Below the pieces are notes generated by a model. That model saw only the letters and a list, made by a program, of their open reading frames with translations, ran no database searches and had not been told where the DNA came from. Of a stretch of DNA of 64,000 nucleotides, positions 35,301 to 44,121 are shown piece after piece; positions within the stretch are counted from its first letter, which is position 1; each line of letters starts with the position of its first letter. The DNA lies in assembly GCA_947685225.1 (NCBI GenBank), contig CANTUV010000032.1, forward strand, positions 25,923,501-25,987,500. The letters run 5' to 3'. The stretch is from Garcia nutans. Lineage: Eukaryota > Streptophyta > Magnoliopsida > Malpighiales > Euphorbiaceae. Position numbers and translations under genes: made by a program.

Positions 35301-36265
35301 AATTGTAATACATGTTAATGTTTATTCTATGAAAATGGGATTCCTAACTACTACTTGCTAGCCTTAAAAACATGAAGTTGGAGCAACCTCATCTCACCCA
35401 CCTACTGATTCAAGTAGTCAAGCCCTAAATTTATCTAACCTGCACCTACACATACAGGAACAAATTCTTTTGAACAAACAACTACCAATCTATAATCACA
35501 AATAAGAACAAAATTTGTTAGAAATGAAAATAATAGGTTTGGTGATGTTTTATTACACAAGGGTGGGCTTATTTGTACCGTATTGATTTTGTTGAATTAA
35601 TGTATTGAGCTTATATGTTGTTGTGTTGACAGGGCCTGAATTAAATGTTGTTATTGTTGAGGAATCCAAATGTAGATGAATAGGAATTGGACCAGGGAGA
35701 GGATCAGGAAGTAGAGGAATGGGAAATGGAAAAGAAAGAGGAGAAGGAGGCAGAGGCACAGGAAGTGGCAGAGGAAGAGGAGGCGGCAGAGGCACAGGAA
35801 GTGGCAGAGGGAGAGGAGGCGGCAGAGGCACAGGAAGTGGCAGAGGGAGAGGAGGAGGCAGAGGCACAAAAAGTGGTAGAGGGAGAGAAGGAGACAATGG
35901 TGTTCAAATTGGCCAAAAGAGGCAGAGGGATTTCAGTTATGGATTTGGGATTAGAATGGACAGGCCTCCTGGACAAATATTTGAATGTGTAAGAATTTTA
36001 TATTTTTGTATTATATTCAGTTATAAATTAATTATGTTCAAATGATTAATTTGTCTAAGACTTTAAATATATTATGTAGAGTGACAACACAGCTAGAGTG
36101 ATTAAGGCACTAATTGGGATTAAGAATTCTGTTGAACGAAATATTGATTTAGGATTCAAACCACATGGCTTGAAGTGGAAGGGGAAGTCAACTATGACTT
36201 CAAGGCAACTAAGAGAGGAACAAACTAATACACAAAGATTTACGAGACAACATGTAGAAATATGA
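32368..36265 (+). pseudogene. MULE transposase (MuDR type), degenerate
   Basis: Reading starts at ATG 32368 (MADVRVQVRCHHGGWF, the usual MULE N-terminus). An acidic region follows (32900-33190). Then comes a zinc finger-type DNA-binding domain at 33540-33770 (VKCLLEGC...NPVHKCF). The MULE catalytic domain starts with VIGIDGCFLKGACRGQLL (about 34049-34105), and its end DAMENNMSEVFNSWILAAR (34635-34690) is also kept. A SWIM zinc finger (CSCKSWELKGIPYPHAIC, about 34928-34980) and a CCHC knuckle (CLICKEKGHNKKGC, 35233-35274) follow. A probable intron ends at TATGCAG before GLIPAINELLPE (34374). A last block at about 36080-36262 encodes LKWKGKSTMTSRQLREEQ. Stops at about 32497, 32797, 33190, 33332 and later, plus frameshifts, abolish function. 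Confidence 0.9.
35690..35930 (+). repeat. Gly/Arg-rich repeat region of the MULE
   Basis: A 36-bp unit repeated three to four times encodes GRGTGSGRGRGG in one frame (reading from 35719) and an Ala/Glu-rich peptide in another. Gly/Arg-rich C-termini are common in plant MULE transposases, so the Gly/Arg frame is taken as the original one. It follows the CCHC knuckle after a probable intron. Confidence 0.75.
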
Positions 36266-37006
36266 GAGAAATGCAACAATTTGCTACCTAAGACAGTAGA
36301 ATTTGAAGGCCATTATGTCTTTTTTTATCTTTTTCAAACCGTTAAAGTAGTTACCATTATGAACATTTGTTAATGTTAAGTTTTTGCAACATTTTAGAAT
36401 TTTCTTGTGTTAGTTAACTCTGGATTTAGGCAAGCAATTCATGTATGACAAGGCTAATTTTTTGTTGGAATGAAACAAATCTTTTGAATGTTACATTCAA
36501 CTTCTACTGATGTTAAATTATATGCTAGATAACTTGTGATAAATTTCAATTTTCTTAATAAAGTTTATTTAACAGTAAGGGCTACATTATCTATTGTTGC
36601 TGCTGCTACATATTCTCATCAGTAGCAGCTGCTAAGAAACAAACACAATAAAACAAAAATTATGCATTGTGCATTTTGCATAACCAGCACTCACAAACCA
36701 AACCACATAATAATCACATTGTGGTTATACATTCAAATTTTCTCATCACCATCAAAATAAAACCACATTCATTCACTTTACTGCAAAGTAAAGCCAACAA
36801 AAAATTCATCAAACACATTCAACTATACCAAATAATTATCAAACACATTCAACTGAATGAAAATTTCATTTCTTATAAAGGATTCAATTTGTTACTATAA
36901 GTGAAATGAGTCAAAATTTGGATCCCTAAACATTAACAAAAGTATTTCCCTATTGTATGATAAATGAAAATATATATTAGGGATCCATAATCAGCATTTC
37001 CTACAA

Positions 37007-37390
37007 CTAATCAGAAAAGGAACAAGTGAATAAGAATACAACAAACTCACTAACTGTCAAACACTTTATTCTTCTTTGTCTCTGCTCCTCAAACCTTTTC
37101 ACCCTTCTTAGCAAACCCACTATTATGGGCTTCAAATGCTTAGGTATAGGAGGATCAAACCACAAAAAATATTCACAAGCACCTTTCTCCTATGACAAAA
37201 ATAAATTGACAAAAAATATATTTTTCCCCGAATCACAAACTTTTACAAAATCAAATTGCCAAAACAAAATAATTCCAACTATTTCACTTACCACATACCT
37301 CTCGCAACCAAAAAACCTCCTGCCAAGGTTTGTCGGTGTCCATAAAATCTTGAGAACACATTTCAAATCATATTTGCAGTCAGAAAATCA
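37007..37390 (-). pseudogene. GRF-type zinc finger remnant on the opposite strand of the MULE
   Basis: Exon 1 (37390-37292, minus) encodes CKYDLKC then WTPTNLGRRFFGCERYV and ends at a strong donor GTAAGTG. The acceptor CATAG at 37190 opens exon 2 (37189-37007): EKGACEYFLWFDPPIP, then IVGLLRRVKRFEEQRQRR and a stop. The C...C, NxGRRFxxC, CxxFxWxD order matches the zf-GRF family, small proteins common in plants. A stop lies just upstream of exon 1 and no start codon was found, so it is probably broken or part of a longer spliced gene. The role of GRF proteins in MULEs is not known to me. Confidence 0.7.
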
Positions 37391-37664
37391 GAGCTCATTA
37401 AATAGTTATCCATTTGTAAGTGATGAAGCAAAGAAAAGCAAGCTGACAAAATTTCCAGAAAACAACTCTGATTATGCTAGACTAGATGAACAAGAGAAGA
37501 AATTTTATCAAATTTAACTTAACTCTCTCTGTATAAATAAGGATTTTGTTTTTGTACCGTTGAAGCAAACAAGAGAGAGAAGATGAATATAGACTGAAGG
37601 ACTCTCTCTGTAATGGGTAAAAAATACGATTAATGCACATTCAATACACGCTTATTCCACGCGC

Positions 37665-37795
37665 CATTAACATATGTTCCAAATATTTATTAATACTATT
37701 TTTAATTAGTTTCGGTGTGTGATAGGAAGCACAAAAAGTACATATGCTAATAGATTCTTTCTTATAAGTATAAGGGTGTAATTATATATTAAGCC
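37665..37795 (-). repeat. MULE right terminal inverted repeat
   Basis: Read inwards on the minus strand it starts GGCTTAATATATAATT. Longer than the left arm because of an extra block around 37710-37745. Confidence 0.9.
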
Positions 37796-37866
37796 TAAAA
37801 TATATATAAAATAGACCCATATATACCCACATATATTTATTTTTTAGTTAAAGTATATATAATATA
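37796..37866 (+). repeat. Target duplication and minisatellite remainder between MULE and solo LTR
   Basis: TAAAATATA (37796-37804), then one and a half units of the 52-bp minisatellite with TTAGTTAAAGTATATATAA at about 37847. Confidence 0.8.
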
Positions 37867-38285
37867 TATGACATCCTTATACCATATATACATATAATAT
37901 ATGTACCCGGTATATGTAAAATATACATATACAGTACCAAATGTTATAGTTTTCAGTCTTATCAAATTTTCATAATTTCAAGAGAATATTTTACAACTTA
38001 AATATTGTATTTTTAATAAATAAATAAATAATATTCATTAATAATTTATAAATTAAAAATATATAATTTAATAAAAAAATCTGTGAAAAAAATTCGTCGA
38101 AATTTTATCCGTAATTCGAATAAATCTCAAAACAACAAGCACACAACCTGCATAAAAATTTAACATTTCAAAAACATTAATAATTTCATTTATTCCTCAA
38201 ACTTACCACTTCATTAATATAAATTTAAATCTCAACAATTTAAACTTTATTTAATAAAATTTAATACCGACAATGTATAGAGGTT

Positions 38286-38290
<5 letters not shown>

Positions 38291-38326
<36 letters not shown>

Positions 38327-38327
38327 T
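38291..38327 (+). repeat. (TA)n(TG)n microsatellite
   Basis: About five TA and fourteen TG units within LTR copy 4. Confidence 0.95.
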
Positions 38328-38434
38328 GGTCAATTTATAGTTGGTCTTACAGCACCCTAAGTCATCAAGTGTCAACCACAACCTGACTCTCTTTCTGAAT
38401 AGCAACTCTTCTACCTGCGCAATATACACTATTG

Positions 38435-38456
38435 CACTAAGCTTACAAGCTTAGTG
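38435..38456 (-). repeat. Conserved LTR hairpin, 10-bp arms
   Basis: CACTAAGCTT and AAGCTTAGTG form a perfect 10-bp stem with a 2-nt loop, the most perfect copy in the window. Confidence 0.8.
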
Positions 38457-38984
38457 ATACATATTTAAAAACAACAATAAATATTATATACATATTTATT
38501 TACTATCTCTTAATTTATAGATTTACAATATTTTTATAAAATCTTTGTTAATTTTTATTTTATATATCATACATAAATATATTACCAACACTCTTACATA
38601 TAAGCATATTCACATACATTATCAATTTCATTATCATTCTCATTTGCACACGTCTCATATGATCATCTTATTCATGATCTCTTTTTATAATCCCATTTAT
38701 AATTCTTACTTACTTGTGATCATCTTATCTCATGATCACCATCTCATGATCTCTTTCTCTTTAAGCATCAAGCTCATAACTTTATTCATAATATCACATA
38801 ATAAACTAAATCACACCATCTCATTTATAACATAACACACACATATATATATAAACTTATCACAAACACACACATTGAGCCCAAATAACCTTATACAGTA
38901 TTCTGGTTCTAGAGATATTGTCATAATCTATCGTAACACCTGAAATCTAAGTGTCGCAATCATCCCCGGTCGACACCTCTGTGT

Positions 38985-39075
38985 CTGGCCCCGAAGGCAA
39001 ATAATAGCGATACCCAGCGTCTGACCTGAAGGTAAATAATAGTGACGCCCAGTGTCTGACCCAAAGACAAATAAT
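38985..39075 (-). repeat. Internal minisatellite of LTR copy 4
   Basis: Three modules of about 40 bp with CTGACCCGAAGGCAAATAAT, the complement of the CCTTCGGGGCTAGAC modules in LTR copies 1 and 2. Confidence 0.7.
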
Positions 39076-41167
39076 ATAACACCCAAAATAATTCTCTGAA
39101 ATAAGATATTATACAAGAAAAATACACATTTCATTTCACATTCTCATTGAAATACCTTTAATTTCCATATTTTCAATATTTGCCACATATTTCATCATCT
39201 TTTTAGTCACAACCACAATGTGGCTAGTAAATCACATTTTCACATCTCTCGTAATCATGTCAAATTATGATCACTATCACATATTACATATTCATTTATC
39301 ATCTCTATTTATATATTTCTACATATTTCTCAAGTGATCAACTCACTCATGATCACTTCCATACTTTATATCATTAAATAATTTTTCATAAATTCAAGAT
39401 CAATTCTTCTTTACAATATCTACATTTTTCAAGTGATCACAACTTCTCATGATCACTTTGCCTCTCTTTTTACATGTTTTAATTATTTTTCTGCATAAAG
39501 GTTTCTTCCATGATTTTTTTTCTTTCTATCTTCTTTCTTATTTCTTATCACATTGTTTATTCTCATATTTTTTTAATCATTTTTAGCATGACTCATAAAT
39601 ACTACATTATACACATAACCATTGAAATATTCATACTACAATAGTTCATCTTTCAATTTCTATACTTTCATGTATAAATCTAAATTTTACATTGAGCAAA
39701 TGTCCAATGTAACATTATCACATAGCTATGCCACATTGCATAGACTATGTGATTTTCCCACATTTCAAATTCTTTACATACATATTGTCAATTCACATTT
39801 AACAAAATTTCAAGTAAATAAATATATGTACTAACCTCTTTTCTCTTTCCCAAGCCAAAATCTAAATTCCACCTCTTTTATCACTTTAACCTACACATGC
39901 ATAATTCAATAATAAGCAACACTATTCATTTAAAGTTATTTACATGCTTAGTGATTATCAAATTACCATTATTTATTCAATTTTCATCAAAACCTCATTA
40001 ATACTCTAATTTCATCATTCGCTACTTTATTTAAACTTCATTTTATCTATATCATTTTCAACATTTATCCTTAAAAATATTTATATGATTTTCAACATTT
40101 ATCCTTAAAAATATTACTTATTAATTAATGTAACACTAAAACAATTCACTTTCACAATTATGAAAACTTATTTCAAAAATTCAAATTTCACATGATGTAA
40201 CCATCAATACGAACTTCACCAAAACTTATCTATATCACATTTAAAACCTTAAAATCATACTATTTACATTAAAACAACAATAATTTATCTTATTACAACA
40301 TTTATATCATTCTCCTTCCAAAACCCTAATTTCACATAACCAAACCTTAAATTCCAACTTATCCATACTTACCCATAATTAATTTCTAACCATAGAATTA
40401 TTGCATAAACATTGAAATAACATTAAATTCATCCATTCCAACAATTATCTTCATCCATATTGAAAACCCTAATTACACATATTCATCATTAAACTCTACT
40501 TCCATCATATATGCTTTTTTCCAACAACTAATCAACAAATCATAATATACTCATCCTTTTAGCTTTAATTCTATCAATTTAAGCAATTAAACAAATTTCT
40601 CTCTCTAACTAATATCAAACATACACTTGAAATTACATAAAAATAAGCTTAAAGATAAATACTTATTTGGTCTCTTGCTAAGATTTCAAAATTCTCCTTA
40701 AAAGCCTATTGAATCTCTTGTAAATTTGATGTATAAGAGGAATTCACACTCTTCTCACCTCTCTCTCAAGCTTAGGTTGAAGAAGAAGAAATACCTCTTC
40801 TTTTCCCATCCTTATCTCTTATATATATATATATATATATATTAAAATAACAACCCTCCAATCATCTCCCTTCTTCCTTGACTTTCTCTCTTCTTTCTCT
40901 TATTATTATTGTTGTTGCTGTTGTTAAAATCAACTTTTCCTACACCAATCTATACTTCATGTATATGTAGTATATATTTTGGGTATATGCATATGTCTTA
41001 TATATTCAATTTATATTTTACATATATTTCAAGTATATAATATATATATATATATATATATTACATCTATAATACATATTAATCTTATATTTCTCTCTCA
41101 ACCCATCCTACCTATTTACTCTCTCATATTTACTATTCTATTGTACACCAAAAATCGAGATATTACA

Positions 41168-41790
41168 ACAGGTATCGATATATATCCATAGTTATCTACA
41201 TATATATATAATTGCAAAAACTATTTCTTTGAAGTATATGTAACATATACCTATAAATATAATTTTTCAGTTAAAGTATATATATCATATACCTACATCA
41301 ATCCACATATACTATTATTTAGTTAAAGTATATGTAACACATATCTACGTATACCTATAAATATCATTATTTAGTTAAAGTATATGTAACATATGTCTAC
41401 ATATAGCCACATCTATTGTTTTTTTTAGTTAAAATATATACAGCACATACCCACATATACATACATATGCCATTTTTTGAATTAAAATATATGCAGTATA
41501 TACATACATATATCCATGTATATCATATTTAGTTAAAGTATATATAATATATGTCCATATATACTCACATATATTTACAAAAATATCATTTTTTAGTTAA
41601 AGTATATATAACGTATATCGACATATATTTATATATATACCACCATATACTCACATATATTATTATTTTTAGTTAAAATATATATAATATATATCTACCT
41701 ATACCAAAATATAAAAATATATATAATATATACATACATATACCAAAATATACTCACATATATACTGTTATTTTTTAGTTATTTATTTGT
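41168..41790 (+). repeat. AT-rich 52-bp minisatellite, right part
   Basis: About ten further units of the array seen at 30120-31858, again with TTAGTTAAAGTATATGTAAC and ACATATACC words. Confidence 0.8.
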
Positions 41791-42046
41791 AAAATATATC
41801 CATATAATCTATTAAATTTGTTGAAAATCTAAAAATTAAAAAATTATTTTTTTTAAAGTATTTTATCGAATAATAATTAAAACAAATAAAATTAAAAAAG
41901 ATTTACAAAAATAAAAAATCAAAATCATTTTCATTTTCATTATAAATTTTTCCCATCAAAATCAACACACAAATACGCAAACATATTCTCATCAAAATGT
42001 AATTCTTATCATTTATCATATTATATTTCTTTACTTCAATTTATCA
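41791..42046. other. AT-rich spacer
   Basis: Between the minisatellite and the gene-fragment cluster. No feature seen and no recognisable terminal repeat. Confidence 0.5.
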
Positions 42047-42062
42047 TCAAACAAATGGTTTA

Positions 42063-42347
42063 TCTAAACTAGATTTGAAAATTTCATACTTGAATTCAGG
42101 ACTAACATAAGCTTGTGCTGACACCTTGTCACTCTTGCGAGTAAGAAGCTCTTTAATTTCTCTGGAATCTGGCCAAGCGGAGCATATGATTTCCAAGGCT
42201 TCACCATCTCCCTTAGAGATATTAAAAACTAAAGTAATGTGAAGTTGCACATTATCCTTGGTGATATCACCATCTTTTGTACTATGAATGGGTCCATCAA
42301 ACATGTTTGCTTCTACTTTAATCTCCTCATTCTCGGCAAATTTTCTA
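42063..42347 (-). pseudogene. Mitochondrial glycoprotein (p32/MAM33) exon fragment
   Basis: After an acceptor-like TATAATAG the minus strand encodes KFAENEEIKVEANMFDG. It continues through NVQLHITLVFNISKGDGEAL, IICSAWPDSREIKELLTRKS and VSAQAYVSPEFK, then a donor-like GTATGA. This is the acidic core of the plant MAM33/p32 family of mitochondrial matrix proteins. The usual following part (EL.D.LQ..LYE.LE.RGI) is absent, so only one exon survives and it cannot make a full protein. The reading is uninterrupted, so the capture or duplication is not very old. Confidence 0.8.
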
Positions 42348-42545
42348 TTATAACATGTGTTCAATATGCAGTGTAGAAATATATTACAAAGCCAAAAACC
42401 ACAGACAAGTCTAATTACAAAAAAAAAATAAAAGCAAATGCAACTGCAAAACATGTTATTTTCAACATTCAAACTAAAATAATTGATCTTTCATACATCA
42501 GCATGATTATCCTACAAAATCTTAACAACAGCTTTATTGTCCTAC

Positions 42546-42605
42546 CTTACAGCCCACTGCAAAGGCATCCCTAAATCAGATTTTGCATCAACTGCAACTC
42601 CTTCT
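42546..42605 (-). pseudogene. Ankyrin-repeat exon fragment (second)
   Basis: EGVAVDAKSDLGMPLQWAV on the minus strand has the ankyrin pattern D-A-K-S-D-x-G-x-P-L-x-W-A and stops at a GTAAGG-like donor. It probably belongs with the fragment at 42840-43010. Confidence 0.6.
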
Positions 42606-42839
42606 AGATTAACAGTCGTAAAAGTTTCTTATATCCTGCAAGAAAATCATAGAATAATTAGCATAGTTATTAGTCATAATTTCTCAAAGAGTAGCTAATA
42701 GACAAAATGAAAAAAAAAAAAAATAGAAGCACTTCATATTATATTAAACATACACAATTTTTTACCGAACAATTTCACATTTTATTAATAAACCATAATT
42801 GCAATATGAGTTAACTTTTGCAAAAAACATGGCATAAAT

Positions 42840-43010
42840 TAAAATTCATATTTTCTGAAAAACCTTTATCGGCAGGAGAATGAAGAGGCATAAAATCCTT
42901 TGACATTGCTGCATTTGGATTTGCACCATTTTCAAGAAGATAAACATCGGTGGGATAATGGTCTTCCAAAATTGCACAATGTAAAGCAGTTTCACCTATA
43001 TCAAAATGAA
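42840..43010 (-). pseudogene. Ankyrin-repeat exon fragment (first)
   Basis: GETALHCAILEDHYPTDVYLLENGANPNA and then FMPLHSPADKG give one complete ankyrin repeat and the start of the next: G-x-T-A-L-H-x-A, LLENGANPN, PLH. An acceptor-like GATATAG precedes it. The parent could be an ankyrin/TPR-type protein, but that is a guess. Confidence 0.7.
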
Positions 43011-43051
43011 TCAGATCCAGATGTACGCAACAGAGTGGCTCAACAGAGGTT

Positions 43052-43156
43052 TCAAAGCAACTCTTCTTCTCCTTCACTTTGATTGAAACAACAAATTTCA
43101 TCTTCTTGACATAAGAGTTCAAACAAAGACAAAGAAGAAGCATCAAAATCTGCCAT
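43052..43156 (-). pseudogene. Cyclin D-like N-terminal fragment
   Basis: The 34-codon reading starts MADFDASSLSLFELLCQEDE and continues with an acidic SEGEEE stretch before a stop. LLCQE is an LxCxE retinoblastoma-binding motif at the place where plant D-type cyclins have it, and an acidic tail follows, as in those cyclins. The cyclin box is absent. The identification rests on this short region only. It is preceded by an acceptor-like TTTTGTAG. Confidence 0.5.
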
Positions 43157-43229
43157 GTGGATTATTCTACAAAAGAATAAGAAAAGAGTAATATGAGTAT
43201 TTGTAGGATTTGAAAACTGGTTAGAAAAT

Positions 43230-43352
43230 CTAGGGAAGGAAAGAATGGAATCTAGTGCGAGACAAATGGAGGGAAAGAGTGGTAAGTTGCTGTTTTGGTG
43301 CCACCAAAATAAGCGGACGAGATATTGAGTGAGTGAGGAGTCGAGAAGCCAT
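43230..43352 (-). pseudogene. Mitochondrial presequence-like first exon
   Basis: A 40-codon reading (MASRLLTHSISRPLILV...) is rich in Arg, Ser and Leu, lacks acidic residues and ends RTRFHSFLP. The RxF-HS pattern resembles a plant mitochondrial cleavage site. Position suggests it is the first exon of the p32 fragment at 42063, with other gene pieces between them, but another parent is possible. Confidence 0.5.
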
Positions 43353-43439
43353 AACTAAAAAAAAAGGCTGATTGTTGGTCCCTGAACTAGGAAAGAAGAA
43401 GAACTGAACAACGTATTTTTCAAAAAACAATATATAGAA

Positions 43440-43830
43440 AATTTAAAAAGGAAAAAACAATTAGTATGATAGTGAAACGAAAAGGTAGGAATAGTAAAAA
43501 TGAAAATATAACTTAAAAAATAATATATAATGTAATTTCCTCTATGTATAAGAATTGAATATGAATATGAATTTTTAAGTACAAAATAATAAAAAAATAT
43601 TTAATTTAAAATTTTAATTATTTTAAATAACCTTTATATAAAAATTAATGTTTCTATCTCAAAAATATACCCTTCAAAAATATGACTCTAAATTCATCTC
43701 TATCTTTAATAAATTTATATTAAGTTTAATGATATTAAAATCGTTTTTTTTTTAATTATGAAATTTTAAATTAAGTGAGAATTAACTTTTTAAAATATGG
43801 ACAAATATTTTTTCATGAGTAACAAAAATA
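43440..43830. other. AT-rich spacer with the LINE's left target duplication
   Basis: No coding. AGTAACAAAAATA at 43818-43830 is the left copy of the LINE target duplication (right copy 47082-47094). Confidence 0.8.
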
Positions 43831-43868
43831 ATATTTTTTCATTAGTTGGGACGTGCTCACCTAGGCAC

Positions 43869-44121
43869 GGACTTGCTTCTTTAGCCGCATTCGTCTATAA
43901 TGCGGTAGCCCTTTCCTGTCTGACACCACATCCGGGCGCTGAGATGGCGGGACTAACTTATTTTTTCAGATGCCTGGGTGTGGTGGAGTATGAGCAAAGG
44001 TTCCCATGCCATAGACGGGTATGGGTAAAGAAGTTAGTCCCGTCATCTCAGCGCCCGGATGTGGTGTCAGACAGGAAAGGGCTACCGCATTATGGACGAA
44101 TGCGGCTAAAGAAGCAAGTCC
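43869..44121 (+). repeat. 91-bp inverted repeat at the LINE 5' end
   Basis: Arms 43869-43959 and 44031-44121 are complementary with about two mismatches, separated by 71 nt. The right arm is in the sense orientation and joins the coding region; the left arm is the inverted copy. Confidence 0.93.

Larger units (their letters stand above)
31868..37795 (+). mobile_element. Mutator-like element (MULE), 5928 bp, with TIRs and TSD
   Basis: The ends are inverted repeats of about 95 and 130 bp: the left GGCTTAATACATAATTACAC matches the right, read inwards, GGCTTAATATATAATTACAC, and similarity continues apart from an extra block of about 30 bp on the right. The exact 9-bp duplication TAAAATATA flanks it, as expected of MULEs. 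Inside are a decayed MuDR-type transposase on the plus strand, a Gly/Arg-rich tail and a GRF zinc finger on the minus strand. It inserted into the 52-bp minisatellite. Structural ends are intact but the transposase has many stops. Confidence 0.93.
37868..41167 (-). mobile_element. Solo Tekay-like LTR, minus strand (LTR copy 4)
   Basis: On the minus strand it runs from TGTAATATCTCGATTTTTGG (41167) to a decayed end GGTATAAGGATGTCA (37868), about 3.3 kb. Minisatellite DNA lies on both sides, so it inserted in the array. It carries the GCCTTCGG...AGACGCTGGG modules (38985-39075) and the hairpin (38435-38456). No coding region, PBS or PPT accompanies it. A target duplication is not visible, probably because the distal end has decayed. 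Confidence 0.8.

Noticed and set aside
35553..35976. Pro/Leu-rich and Ser/Ala-rich minus-strand readings
   Set aside because: They are antisense of the 36-bp repeat that encodes the Gly/Arg-rich tail of the MULE. Any frame of such a repeat stays open.
37026..37517. 163-codon plus-strand open reading in the MULE
   Set aside because: It overlaps the GRF zinc finger on the other strand, has no recognisable domain and a biased composition. It is taken as the antisense shadow of the GRF exons and their intron.
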